From the NCBI GenBank assembly GCA_025060595.1, contig JANXBX010000005.1:62001-126000 (forward strand): a stretch of 64,000 nucleotides of DNA, in the 5' to 3' direction. The notes under the pieces were generated by a model that was given only the letters and a program-made list of their open reading frames with translations, was not told where the DNA came from and made no database searches. Origin of the DNA: Synergistota bacterium. GTDB lineage: Bacteria; Synergistota; GBS-1. This document shows positions 7,696 through 16,722 of the stretch, piece by piece (positions within the stretch are counted from its first letter, which is position 1; every line of letters begins with the position of its first letter). The position numbers and the translations under genes were made by a program.

Positions 7696-9759
7696 GAAGT
7701 CTATCTTTCTTGTTAATGGGTCAGATTTAATTACCTGGACCTTTACTTTATCTCCGATCCTATAAACTCTTTTAGCCTTTGCTCCTATTACCATAAAGTT
7801 TTCCTCAGATACTATGTACCTATCTTTAGGCATAAGTTCCAATGGAACGAATCCTTCAACGCCATTATCAAGTTCTACAAATATTCCTTGTGGGATTACC
7901 CCGCTTATTATTCCTTCGAATATCTCTCCTAGTCTTTCCTTCATGTATAGACATTTTCTAAATTTCTTTTCTTCTTCCTCTACCTCATCAGCTATAAGTT
8001 CTCTTCTCGTTGAGTTTATAGCTGCTTCTATTAACCAGGCTGATAGTCTTTTTTCTCTTTGAGGTGAAATATATCCCTCTTCAAGAAATTCAGCAAGGAC
8101 CCTGTGGATTGCTAGATCAGGATATCTCCTTATGGGAGATGTGAAGTGGGTGTAACATCTTGATGCTAAGCCAAAGTGTCCAAGGTTTTCCACATCGTAT
8201 CTTGCTCTAGCTAAGGATCTTAAAAGTAGGGTAGAGATTATCTTTTCTTCAGGTTTATCTTTTATTTCCTTTAGAAGGTTTTGAAGATGTTTTGGTTTTA
8301 TTTCTCCCTTTATTTTTAAAGAATAGCCGAAAAGTTTGAGAATATCTGATAGTTCCCTTATTTTTTCAGGGTCTGGATTTTCATGGATTCTATATATAAA
8401 AGGTAGAGATCTATAAAAGGCAAACTCAGCTATACATTCGTTTGCTACTATCATAAACTCCTCTATTATTTTTTCGCCTATGCCTCTTTCATAGCTTAAG
8501 ATATCTTTTACCTTTCCATTTTCAGCTAATATAACTTTTGTTTCCTTAAAGTTGAAGTCAAGAGCTCCTCTTGAGATTCTCTTGTTTCTTAGTATAAGGG
8601 CAAGCTCTTTCATTAGATATAGTTCTTTTTTTAAGCTTTTATAAGGTTCTATCTCCTTTCCATCAAAGAAAGCATTAACTCCCTCGTAGGTTAATCGGGC
8701 TTTAGATTTTATTATACTCTTTCTGATATCATAGTTAATAACTTCTCCATATCTATCTATCTTTATAATAACGCTGAAGGTTAACCGGTCTTCTCCTTCT
8801 ACAAGGCTGCAAAGCTGGTTTGATAGCTTAAATGGGAGCATGGGAATTGCCCTATCAGTTATATATACGCTGCAACCTCTTTTAAAAGCTTCTTTATCGA
8901 GTTCGCTACCTTCCTTAACGTAATATCCAACGTCTGCTATATGGACACCAAGTATATAGTTTCCGTCATCTCCTATCTCTATAGAAATGGCATCGTCAAA
9001 GTCTCTTGCATCTTCCCCATCTATTGTTACTATTATTTTATCTCTTAGATCAAGCCTTTTTCTTATTTCTTCCTGTGGTATTTTTTCTTTCAGAAGTTTG
9101 CTTTCTTCCTCTACCTCTTCTGGAAACTCAAGCGGAATATCATAGGATAGAAGTATACTTAGTACTTCAGTTTCTGTCTCTCCTACTTTTCCAAGAACTT
9201 TGGTTACCTTTCCTATAATTCCTTGGCTTCCCATAGGGAATGATACGATTTCTACTATGGCCTTATCCCCGTCTTGAGCTCCTTCTAATAGGTTTTTCTT
9301 AGGTATAAGCACAGGATCCCTGATGGAAGGATCATCAGGAATAAGTAGGGCAAAAGCTGGATAGATTTGAAGCCTTCCTATGAGTTTTGTTTTTGTACGT
9401 TCTATAACCTTAACGACTTCTCCGTATTTACCTCTTTTCTTTTCCTGCCTTACTTTTATAAAAACTTTATCTCCGTTCATTGCTCCGTTTAATGCGCTTG
9501 GAGGGATAAATATTTCCTCTCCACTATCTGTCTTAAAAAATGCGAATCCTCTTGGATGAACCTTTATTCTTCCTGCAAGTAGCTTGAGTTTCGAAGCTAA
9601 AATAGCCCTTCCTCTTGAGTCAATAAAAACCTTTCCTTCTTTTTCAAGATCCTCAATTATTTTCTTTATTTCCTTTAAATTAGCTTTACTTTCGGTCAAG
9701 TCTTCCGGTCGTAAAGGTTTAGATGCTTTAATTAACGCATTTAAAATTATGTCACGCAT
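7681..9759 (-). CDS. rnr: Ribonuclease R (RNase II/R family 3'-5' exoribonuclease)
   Basis: 692 residues with the full RNase R order: N-terminal winged helix (1-60), cold-shock domains (GRIKVHPRGFAFF...IFIPP and a second one), RNB catalytic domain with DGEDARDFDDAISIE (about 247-261) and HFTSPIRRYPDLAIHR (about 545), and a C-terminal S1 domain (IFEGIISGVIPQGIFVEL). The Asp cluster of the active site is present. It degrades structured RNA from the 3' end in the cytoplasm. It follows guaA with only 4 bases between stop and start, so it is likely translated from the same message. It lacks the long basic tail of the E. coli enzyme. Confidence 0.96.
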   Translation of the reverse strand: MRDIILNALIKASKPLRPEDLTESKANLKEIKKIIEDLEKEGKVFIDSRGRAILASKLKLLAGRIKVHPRGFAFFKTDSGEEIFIPPSALNGAMNGDKVFIKVRQEKKRGKYGEVVKVIERTKTKLIGRLQIYPAFALLIPDDPSIRDPVLIPKKNLLEGAQDGDKAIVEIVSFPMGSQGIIGKVTKVLGKVGETETEVLSILLSYDIPLEFPEEVEEESKLLKEKIPQEEIRKRLDLRDKIIVTIDGEDARDFDDAISIEIGDDGNYILGVHIADVGYYVKEGSELDKEAFKRGCSVYITDRAIPMLPFKLSNQLCSLVEGEDRLTFSVIIKIDRYGEVINYDIRKSIIKSKARLTYEGVNAFFDGKEIEPYKSLKKELYLMKELALILRNKRISRGALDFNFKETKVILAENGKVKDILSYERGIGEKIIEEFMIVANECIAEFAFYRSLPFIYRIHENPDPEKIRELSDILKLFGYSLKIKGEIKPKHLQNLLKEIKDKPEEKIISTLLLRSLARARYDVENLGHFGLASRCYTHFTSPIRRYPDLAIHRVLAEFLEEGYISPQREKRLSAWLIEAAINSTRRELIADEVEEEEKKFRKCLYMKERLGEIFEGIISGVIPQGIFVELDNGVEGFVPLELMPKDRYIVSEENFMVIGAKAKRVYRIGDKVKVQVIKSDPLTRKIDFLLIE

Positions 9760-9763
9760 AGCT

Positions 9764-11287
9764 TTATTCCCATTCTATAGTGGCAGGTGGCTTTGAGGTT
9801 ATGTCATAGACAACCCTGTTTACCCCTTCGACCTCTCTAGTGATTCTATTAGAAATCTTTTCAAGGATTTCGTAAGGAAGTTTAACCCAATCGGCGGTCA
9901 TACCATCTTCACTACTTACAACTCTTAAGGCTATGGTATAACCGTAGCTTCTTTCGTCTCCCATAACTCCGACGCTCTTTATAGGAAGTAAAACAGCAAA
10001 AGCCTGCCATACTTTGTCGTACCAACCGTTTTCTCTAAATTCCTCTTGAACTATTTTATCTGCTTTTCTTAGTATATTAAGCTTTTCTTTTGTTACTTCT
10101 CCTAAAACCCTAACAGCTAGTCCTGGACCTGGGAAAGGATGCCGTTTAAGAATCTTTTCAGGTATATCAAGAAGTTTTCCAAGCTTTCTAACTTCGTCTT
10201 TAAAGAGGTCCTTTAGGGGCTCTAGAAGCTCGAAGTCAAGTTTTTCTGGTAGGCCTCCTACATTGTGATGGCTTTTTATCTTGGCGGCTCCTTTACCTCC
10301 ACTTCCGCTTTCTATTACATCAGGATATAAGGTCCCCTGAAGCAGAAATTTTATTTTGCCCTGTTTAGAGGCCACCTCTTCAAATACTTTTATAAATTCG
10401 TGTCCTATTATCCTTCTTTTTTCCTCAGGATCAGTAACCCCTTTAAGTTTTTCTAAAAAATTTTCGCTTGCATCTATGTATACGAGGTTAAAGTTTCTTT
10501 CTTCAAAGAAGCTCCTTACTTCTTCTGGTTCCCCTTTTCTCAGCAATCCGTTATTTACAAAAACTGCTATTAGGTTGTCTCCTATGATCTCTTTGACTAA
10601 GGTAGCTGCTACTGTAGAGTCGACCCCACCACTTAGCGCACAGAGCACCCTTTCGTTTCCGACTTTCTCTTTTATTTCTATTATGGCTTTTTTAAGAAAG
10701 TTTTCCATGTTCCAATTTTTCCTGGCTTTGCATATTTCCGTTAAGAAATTGTCAAGGATTTTCATTCCGTAGTCGGTATGGGCTACCTCTGGATGAAATT
10801 GAAGACCGTATATCCTTTTTTGAGAATTTTCCATGGCAGCTATTTTTGTTTTTTCTCCCTCTGCTGTGATTGTAAAACCTGGAGGGGGTAGCGTAACACT
10901 ATCACCGTGACTCATCCAAACAAAGCTTCTTTCTGGAATTTCCTTGAATAAAGGGGATTCACTTAAAACCTTTATTTCTGTTTTGCCGTATTCCCTCTCT
11001 TTTCCTGAGGATACTGCACCTCCAAGCATTTTAGCTATGATTTGCATTCCGTAGCATATACCCAAAATTGGTATTCCAGTTTCTAATATTTCTCTTTCTG
11101 GAGCAGGAGCATCAGGGCTAAGAACGCTTGCTGGTCCTCCAGAAAATATTATCCCTTCTGGTTTTTTATTTAAGAGATCGGGGAGAGTTATATCCCAAGG
11201 AAGTATCTCAGAGAAAACACCAAGCTCTCTTATTCTTCTTGCAATTAGTTTTGTATATTGGGAACCGAAGTCTAAAATGGCTATCAT
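9764..11287 (-). CDS. guaA: GMP synthase (glutamine-hydrolysing)
   Basis: 507 residues, normal family length. The N-terminal class I glutamine amidotransferase has GGPASV, the nucleophile motif GICYGM and the His/Glu pair in FHPEV. The central ATP-pyrophosphatase has the P-loop ALSGGVDST. The C-terminal dimerisation domain ends with the family-typical [11 protein letters not shown]. It converts XMP to GMP with ATP and glutamine. GGAGGAG precedes the ATG at good distance. Transcription probably starts from the divergent promoter region at 11327-11352. Confidence 0.98.
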   Translation of the reverse strand: MIAILDFGSQYTKLIARRIRELGVFSEILPWDITLPDLLNKKPEGIIFSGGPASVLSPDAPAPEREILETGIPILGICYGMQIIAKMLGGAVSSGKEREYGKTEIKVLSESPLFKEIPERSFVWMSHGDSVTLPPPGFTITAEGEKTKIAAMENSQKRIYGLQFHPEVAHTDYGMKILDNFLTEICKARKNWNMENFLKKAIIEIKEKVGNERVLCALSGGVDSTVAATLVKEIIGDNLIAVFVNNGLLRKGEPEEVRSFFEERNFNLVYIDASENFLEKLKGVTDPEEKRRIIGHEFIKVFEEVASKQGKIKFLLQGTLYPDVIESGSGGKGAAKIKSHHNVGGLPEKLDFELLEPLKDLFKDEVRKLGKLLDIPEKILKRHPFPGPGLAVRVLGEVTKEKLNILRKADKIVQEEFRENGWYDKVWQAFAVLLPIKSVGVMGDERSYGYTIALRVVSSEDGMTADWVKLPYEILEKISNRITREVEGVNRVVYDITSKPPATIEWE

Positions 11288-11326
11288 TTTTTTATCTCCT
11301 CCACAAGGATTTTAAGTATTTTCTTT

Positions 11327-11352
11327 ATTATATCATAGTTAGATGATATAAT
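11327..11352. promoter_or_regulatory. Palindromic divergent promoter pair between guaA and the GGDEF gene
   Basis: A perfect 10-base inverted repeat with a 6-base centre. Read rightward it gives TGATATAAT (extended -10, TATAAT at 11347-11352); read leftward the same sequence gives a second extended -10 (11327-11332). Neither side has a good -35. The two starts therefore diverge from almost the same spot, serving guaA-rnr leftward and the diguanylate cyclase gene rightward. The symmetry could also be an operator. Confidence 0.65.
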
Positions 11353-11375
11353 CTTTCTCTAGAGGGGGTGTACGT

Positions 11376-13712
11376 GTGGATAAACTCAAGCTTTATAGAT
11401 ACCTTTTGATCATAAGTGTTATTTCTTTAGTTATCTCTATAGCTATTGTACACTATGTAGGGACAAAACAAATAACCGAGCTTTTTTTACAGGAGAATCG
11501 TGAGAAGCTGTTATCCTCGGCAAGAATAGTTAGGGAGTTTTTTGAGGGAAACGTTTCTAGACTAAAGCTATTGGCCAGTGAGATGGAGAGAATGCCAGTT
11601 TTAACTAATAATATAAGAGGCATTCTTAAGGCTTTTTATGAGGGATCTCATGGAACTATTCTTGCTGTTCAATGGATAGACAGAGAAGGGAGCATTAAAG
11701 ATGGTTTCCCCCCAGAGCATACTCCTTACGGTTACAGCTTTAAAAGCGCTAGTTCTGCTTGGGATTTTTTTAAAAGGGTTACGGAATCAAAAGATGTTGT
11801 TTTTTCAAACTCCGTAACGCTTTTAGAAGGAGGTTTTGGTATCACTATAGCTTATCCTGTAAGAAGGGATGGGGAATTTGTAGGTGCTTTATGTCTTGTT
11901 GTAAGTTATGCTAAAAATCTTGGGCCTCGTCTTGATGGGATTAAAGATCTTTTAATAATTGATAAGAATGACGAAAGAATAGTTTACTCTTCTACGTTTA
12001 CTAGATTTGTTGGTAAAGCCTTTAAAGAGCTTTTTGGCAAAGAGTTACCCTTATTTACTGATATAGAAGGTTCTTCTTATTTAAGTGGAGATTTTCAGGG
12101 GAAAAAAGTTTTAGTCCTGTTTGATAAGGTTTCTCTTCTTTCAAGAGATTGGTATGTGATGCTTATTTCGTATAGCCCATTCTTATATTCTCTGGGTTTC
12201 ATACCAGGAATGAGATTTTCAGTTTTAATAATCTTTTTATTTAGTATATCTACATTGCTTTTTGCCTTTCTTCTTCTGAGGGAGTTCTGGATATACAAAA
12301 ATAAGCTTGAGGGGGAAAGGAAGTTTACGGGTAGAGCCCTTGGTAGTATAAATATGCCACTTCTGATAATGGATAAAGCAGGAAGGGTAAGTTTTGCAAA
12401 TGAGTTTGCTCGAGAGCTTCTAGGTAATGATATTGATGGGAAACCATGCCCATTCTTATCCATGTATCTTTCTTCCTGTTTCTATCATGGAGATCTTGAG
12501 AAAAAGGGTAGTATAAGACAGGAGTTCAAACTTGGTGAAAATAGGACTTTCGAGGTAGGTTGTTTCCTTATTAAGGAGGCAAGCGGAGATGTTGAGGGGG
12601 TGATGGTTTTAGCGAGAGATATAACTGAAAATAAAAAGTCAGAGCACAGGCTATGGGATTTAGCACGAAGATTGGAAAGGAAAATCTGGGAAGAGCATAT
12701 ACTTTTTGAAGTTAGCAAGGTTGTGGTAGTTCGTAGGGGGAAGGAAGACTTTATTAGAGAGGTTACTGATTTGATTTATGCGTACTTCCCTACAACTTTG
12801 GCTTTTATAGCATTTCTTGAGGAAAAGTGGAGAGCTCTTAAGGTTGAAAAAGTTAAGGGTGCTAAGAGGGAAGTTAAGGATCTTCTTATATTAGAGAAGG
12901 GCCTTTCTAAGGTGGTAGATATGGGGGAGATGCTCTATGTGCCAGATACAAGAGGCGCATTTAGTATAGGGAAAAGCTTCGGTGTTGAAACTATGAGCGA
13001 GCTTGTTATTCCCTTGATGGCAAGGGGTTCGACCTTTGGAATCCTCTTTCTCGGTTCTGATCGAGTTAATGCTTTTCCTGAGGAGGATAGAAACATTTTG
13101 AAAGCAGTGGCTGATGTTATAGCTATTGGCATAGATAATATAAATCTTTATCAAAGGCTTGAGGATCTTGCAATTACTGATGATTTAACCGGACTTTATA
13201 ACAGGAGATTCTTTTATCAAAGGCTTTCTGAGGAAATAGCTCGTGCAGTGAGACAGGAGACTAATTTAATACTGATGTTCATTGATATGGATAACTTTAA
13301 GGCCTATAATGACGCTTTTGGGCACCTGGCTGGGGATAAGCTTTTGAAGATGTTTGGTGTTGTTTTAAAGGAGAGCATAAGAAAAGGGATGGATTATGCC
13401 TTTAGATACGGAGGAGATGAATTTGCTGTTATACTTACTTCTACCTCTTATGATGGAGCTCTTAAGGTGGCTGATCGAATAACCAGGGAATTTGAACGCT
13501 ATGAGTTTGAAGTCGTAGGGTTAAGTTTTGGTGTAGCTGAATACGAGAAGGGAATGACGGAAGATAATATTATAGCTGCTGCAGATATAGCGTTGTATGA
13601 AGCTAAAAGAAAAGGAGGAAGAAAAGTAGTTCTTTATAAGAGCTTAACCAGCTCTTCCTCCACCACCACCAAATCCTCTGCCGATTCCACCTATCCCTCC
13701 ACTTCCTCCTAG
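11376..13712 (+). CDS. Membrane diguanylate cyclase with sensor, PAS, GAF and GGDEF domains
   Basis: Order of parts: N-terminal membrane helix (about 8-28), an extracytoplasmic sensor of about 240 residues with Cache-like sequence (FGITIAYPVRRDGEFVGALC), a second helix (about 280-304), a PAS domain (about 320-425), a GAF domain (about 445-590) and a GGDEF domain with RYGGDEF near residue 678. The active-site motif is intact, so c-di-GMP synthesis from GTP is expected. The inhibitory I-site position reads KGMD rather than RxxD. GTG start with AGAGGGGGTG upstream. The Ser/Thr-rich tail of about 20 residues overlaps the end of the convergent DUF2207 gene and looks like a by-product of its glycine codons. 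Confidence 0.93.
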   Translation: MDKLKLYRYLLIISVISLVISIAIVHYVGTKQITELFLQENREKLLSSARIVREFFEGNVSRLKLLASEMERMPVLTNNIRGILKAFYEGSHGTILAVQWIDREGSIKDGFPPEHTPYGYSFKSASSAWDFFKRVTESKDVVFSNSVTLLEGGFGITIAYPVRRDGEFVGALCLVVSYAKNLGPRLDGIKDLLIIDKNDERIVYSSTFTRFVGKAFKELFGKELPLFTDIEGSSYLSGDFQGKKVLVLFDKVSLLSRDWYVMLISYSPFLYSLGFIPGMRFSVLIIFLFSISTLLFAFLLLREFWIYKNKLEGERKFTGRALGSINMPLLIMDKAGRVSFANEFARELLGNDIDGKPCPFLSMYLSSCFYHGDLEKKGSIRQEFKLGENRTFEVGCFLIKEASGDVEGVMVLARDITENKKSEHRLWDLARRLERKIWEEHILFEVSKVVVVRRGKEDFIREVTDLIYAYFPTTLAFIAFLEEKWRALKVEKVKGAKREVKDLLILEKGLSKVVDMGEMLYVPDTRGAFSIGKSFGVETMSELVIPLMARGSTFGILFLGSDRVNAFPEEDRNILKAVADVIAIGIDNINLYQRLEDLAITDDLTGLYNRRFFYQRLSEEIARAVRQETNLILMFIDMDNFKAYNDAFGHLAGDKLLKMFGVVLKESIRKGMDYAFRYGGDEFAVILTSTSYDGALKVADRITREFERYEFEVVGLSFGVAEYEKGMTEDNIIAAADIALYEAKRKGGRKVVLYKSLTSSSSTTTKSSADSTYPSTSS

Positions 13713-15422
13713 GAAGTCGGAGAAAATACTTTTTTCGGTGTAGTCTTGGGTTTTAACTATATAAGCATCCATTAGGGAAGAGCGAAGGTTTCCAATCCAA
13801 ACCGTTGGAAAGTCCCAAACGGGGTAGAAAGAGCTTTCACGAATTGTTTCTCTTGGAATAAGGAATTTCATGGCCTTCCAAGTTTCTTCTGCTACTCCCA
13901 AGGCTGTAGCATATACGAGGTATTTATCCCATATAGCTATAGATGTCGGGGGATGCATCTTGAGCAAGCTGAAGTCACTTAGAAACCTTTTGAAAGCCTT
14001 CCATCTCATAGAATAAACCCTTCCGAAAGGTGTCCATCTTCCACCCACTTGCTCAGGTAGAAAGAAGGAAATTATTCCGCTTATAGTTAACAGTCCCATC
14101 GAAAGCATTAGAAGATTCCATACTTTAGGGTAAAACATTCTTTGAGAGCCTGCTGTTAAAATTGCCATTAATATAATTCCTAAGAAGAAAGCTAAGCTTC
14201 CGTAAATTTTAAGAAGTTTGCTTCCTGTGGCAGTGAAAAACCTTGTTGGGTTTAGCTCCTGTGTTACGATATCTTTCCATAGATCGAAGAAGTCTTTAAA
14301 CTTCGTACTGTTTTTCCATGCTTCTGTTAGCTTTTTCCAGCCCTTTCCTTCGTTTTTTAGCTCTTCCTTAAGAAAATTTAGAATCTCCTTTTCTGGGGGA
14401 TTTAATTCTTCGTTATTAGTCTTTTTAATTTTTATTATAATGTCGCTTCCTTTTTCATTTTCTATTTCAAGAAAACCCTTTCTTATAAGCTCAAGTATGC
14501 TTGCTATAAAGCCCTCGAGTGTGGGAATTCCTATTTTACCCATCATTATGGCGTTAACGAAAGATGGTGGATCTGGATAGGGAGGTTCGTGTTCGTAAGG
14601 GGCATAGTATGATACCTTTGGTTCCCTTCCCCACTTTAAGTATATAACTAAAGGTATAAATATTGAAAGAGCTGCTGTTAATAGAGCTAATCCCATGAAT
14701 AGAGAAGATTTTCTCTCATAGGATAGCTCTATTTCCTCTATCTTTCTTAAGGCAGGATAGTTATACTTTTTCGCGAAGATAGCGTTTACAAACCATTCCT
14801 TAGGCATCAAAAGTCTTATTTCTATAAATTGATGTGATGGTATATTTTCAAAATTTAGAAGAAGTTTATTCCCTTCTAACCTTGTTTCCTTTAGATAGTC
14901 TTTAGGATGAATCCAGTATTTTACTTCCTTACTTATGGTTTTTGGTAGTTCTATCTCACCTTTAAGTAAGTTAAGAGGCTTGCTCCATCCTTCTCCCCAG
15001 AGCTTCGGGAATAACTCAGCTACGTCTTGAAATAGCTTTAGGGCTCCTTTAATATCGTATGAGATTATCAATGTTATGTCCTTATTTTCTACACCTTTAT
15101 TTATATTTTGTGGATCTTCGCTAATGTAAGCAGTAATAATAATACCTTTTCCTTGTTCAACTCTTTTCTGAAACAATGCTGCTGCTCCTTTGACGCTTGC
15201 ACTAACGTTTTCTATGAAAATATCCCTCAGAGGTATTATTCTTTCGACAAAGCGGAATCTTCCTGAAAAGCTGTAAGTAATCTTTTCTGTGACTTTTACT
15301 AATCCACTTTCAAGGGCCTTTATTTCTACATTGGCTTCTTTAAGGTAGTAGTTTTTTGCTAGACCTTCTAACGGAAGAAATAAAATTAGAATAGTTAAAA
15401 TAAGGGGCTTCACAAAGCTCAT
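13644..15422 (-). CDS. DUF2207 membrane protein with glycine-rich tail
   Basis: The product starts with a signal peptide (MSFVKPLILTILILFLPLEG), then an exported DUF2207 beta domain of about 230 residues, a membrane helix (SLFMGLALLTAALSIFIPLV), a cytoplasmic region, two more membrane helices (about residues 390-450) and a C-terminal tail made almost only of Gly. This architecture and the LemA partner immediately upstream are typical of DUF2207 proteins, whose function is unknown. I place the start at the ATG at 15422, one base after the lemA stop, rather than farther upstream inside lemA, because the signal peptide begins there. The 3' 69 bases overlap the convergent GGDEF gene. Confidence 0.85.
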   Translation of the reverse strand: MSFVKPLILTILILFLPLEGLAKNYYLKEANVEIKALESGLVKVTEKITYSFSGRFRFVERIIPLRDIFIENVSASVKGAAALFQKRVEQGKGIIITAYISEDPQNINKGVENKDITLIISYDIKGALKLFQDVAELFPKLWGEGWSKPLNLLKGEIELPKTISKEVKYWIHPKDYLKETRLEGNKLLLNFENIPSHQFIEIRLLMPKEWFVNAIFAKKYNYPALRKIEEIELSYERKSSLFMGLALLTAALSIFIPLVIYLKWGREPKVSYYAPYEHEPPYPDPPSFVNAIMMGKIGIPTLEGFIASILELIRKGFLEIENEKGSDIIIKIKKTNNEELNPPEKEILNFLKEELKNEGKGWKKLTEAWKNSTKFKDFFDLWKDIVTQELNPTRFFTATGSKLLKIYGSLAFFLGIILMAILTAGSQRMFYPKVWNLLMLSMGLLTISGIISFFLPEQVGGRWTPFGRVYSMRWKAFKRFLSDFSLLKMHPPTSIAIWDKYLVYATALGVAEETWKAMKFLIPRETIRESSFYPVWDFPTVWIGNLRSSLMDAYIVKTQDYTEKSIFSDFLGGSGGIGGIGRGFGGGGGRAG

Positions 15423-15423
15423 T

Positions 15424-15969
15424 TTAAAAGGATATCTTAGGAGCAATTCTTTCACCCTCTTCAGCTTTAAAAAACTCTCTTTTTGTGAAGTTGAATAATC
15501 TTGCAATTATAATCCCCGGAAAGGTTTCTATAGCATTATTGTACATTAACACCGTATCGTTATAAAACTGGCGAGTGTAGGCTATTTTGTTTTCTGTTTC
15601 TGCAAGCTCTTTCTGTAGTTCCTGGAAGTTTGAGTTTGCTTTAAGTTCAGGATAGGCTTCGGCAATAGCAAATAAAGTTTTAAGGGCAGTTGTAAGCTCT
15701 CCTTCTGCTTGAGCGAATTCTTTTGGGGTTTTTGCACTTAGAACTGCGCTTCTCGCTTGAGTTACTTTCTCAAAGGTTTCTTTTTCGTGAGAAGCGTAAC
15801 CTTTCACTGTTTCTACTAAGTTTGGTATAAGATCCGCTCTTCTTTTAAGTTGGACTTCTATTTGGGCCCATGCGTTATCTACTCTGTTTCTTAAGGTTAT
15901 AAATCTATTGTAATAGATAACTATGATGCCTGCTATTAGTAGTAAAACCACCAATATAATCCATCCCAT
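15424..15969 (-). CDS. lemA: LemA family membrane protein
   Basis: 181 residues: an N-terminal transmembrane helix ([20 protein letters not shown]) followed by the LemA helical domain with [37 protein letters not shown] and a later [13 protein letters not shown] motif. LemA proteins are widespread membrane-anchored helical bundles of unresolved function. AAGGGGGT precedes the ATG. The DUF2207 gene follows directly, so the two probably act together at the membrane. Confidence 0.95.
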   Translation of the reverse strand: MGWIILVVLLLIAGIIVIYYNRFITLRNRVDNAWAQIEVQLKRRADLIPNLVETVKGYASHEKETFEKVTQARSAVLSAKTPKEFAQAEGELTTALKTLFAIAEAYPELKANSNFQELQKELAETENKIAYTRQFYNDTVLMYNNAIETFPGIIIARLFNFTKREFFKAEEGERIAPKISF

Positions 15970-16022
15970 TTTTTAACCCCCTTCTCTGAAGGATATATCA
16001 TAGTGTACCATAGTTTCCGCCT

Positions 16023-16073
16023 TTTATCAAAGGCTCTTGTTTTTTTTCTCCTTAGGTGGTATCCTTTGATAAA
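16023..16073 (+). repeat. 11-base inverted repeat in the leader of the racemase-like gene
   Basis: TTTATCAAAGG at 16023-16033 is perfectly complementary to CCTTTGATAAA at 16063-16073, with a 29-base loop. The right arm ends a few bases before the ribosome binding site GGAGGTGAGG. In RNA it would form a hairpin next to the start; in DNA it could be an operator. No matching family is recognised. Confidence 0.5.
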
Positions 16074-16089
16074 TGGAGGTGAGGTCCTT

Positions 16090-16722
16090 TTGAGTAGAAG
16101 GAGGGTGCTTCTAATAACTCCTGGTGAGGTAAACTTGGATGACATTTTAAAAAGTTATGATACGATTTCAATTGAAGTTAAGCCCCTTTCAGAAGTTCCC
16201 TCCGTCGTAGAAGATACCTATGGGTTGGCTCAAGTGGTGTCAAATATCCTTGGCGTTCTGAAGAGCATTTCTAAGCTTTATGATGCTATAGTTATAAGCT
16301 GTTTTGAAGACCTTGGTTTGGACTTGCCTAAAAAAGTTGGTGTTCCTGTTATAAGCTTAAGTGATGTTTCTTTAATAAGCGGTTCTCTTCATGGTAGAAG
16401 GTTTAGTATTCTTGCTCCGAATCATTATATTGCTTCTCTTATATATAGGAGGATTCTTGAAAAGGGACTGGCTCCCTCTTTAGCTTCCATAAGGGTTGTT
16501 AGATCTGCAAGTAGCGATGTCTTTCCTTTTCTTCTTGCTGAAGCGAGAAAGGCTATAGAGGAGGATTGCGCGGAAGCGATAGTATTGGGTTATCCGGCAT
16601 GGAGGAAATTTTCAGAGGTTTTGAGCAAAAAGATAAGTGTGCCTATTATAGAACCCTTATCGAAAGCTTTAAGTCTTATAGAGGTAATATTGAGGAAAAA
16701 GGAGGTAGAAGATGCTCACTAG
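16090..16722 (+). CDS. Asp/Glu/hydantoin racemase-like protein
   Basis: About 210 residues resembling the aspartate/glutamate racemase superfamily: a start MSRRRVLLITPGEVN, a first-cysteine motif AIVISCFEDLGLD, VGVPVISLSD, and a second half with EAIVLGYPAWRKF and VPIIEPLSKAL. The second catalytic cysteine usually found in a GCAGM-like motif is replaced by GYPAW, so classical two-base racemisation is doubtful. It may be an isomerase, decarboxylase-like or binding member of the fold. The TTG at 16090 is chosen because GGAGGTGAGG lies just upstream. Its end overlaps the M20 peptidase gene by 11 bases, so both are one operon; a role in amino acid or small peptide metabolism is inference. Confidence 0.75.
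   Translation: MSRRRVLLITPGEVNLDDILKSYDTISIEVKPLSEVPSVVEDTYGLAQVVSNILGVLKSISKLYDAIVISCFEDLGLDLPKKVGVPVISLSDVSLISGSLHGRRFSILAPNHYIASLIYRRILEKGLAPSLASIRVVRSASSDVFPFLLAEARKAIEEDCAEAIVLGYPAWRKFSEVLSKKISVPIIEPLSKALSLIEVILRKKEVEDAH

Noticed and set aside
10356-10772. 138-codon plus-strand frame inside guaA
   Set aside because: Antisense of a conserved enzyme, no ribosome site, no recognisable domain.
15422-15506. Longer start for the DUF2207 gene at 15506
   Set aside because: It would extend into lemA and place 28 charged residues before the signal peptide; the ATG at 15422 fits better.
16003-16089. Upstream ATG for the racemase-like gene
   Set aside because: It lacks a ribosome site and adds unrelated residues encoded by the inverted repeat; TTG 16090 follows GGAGGTGAGG.
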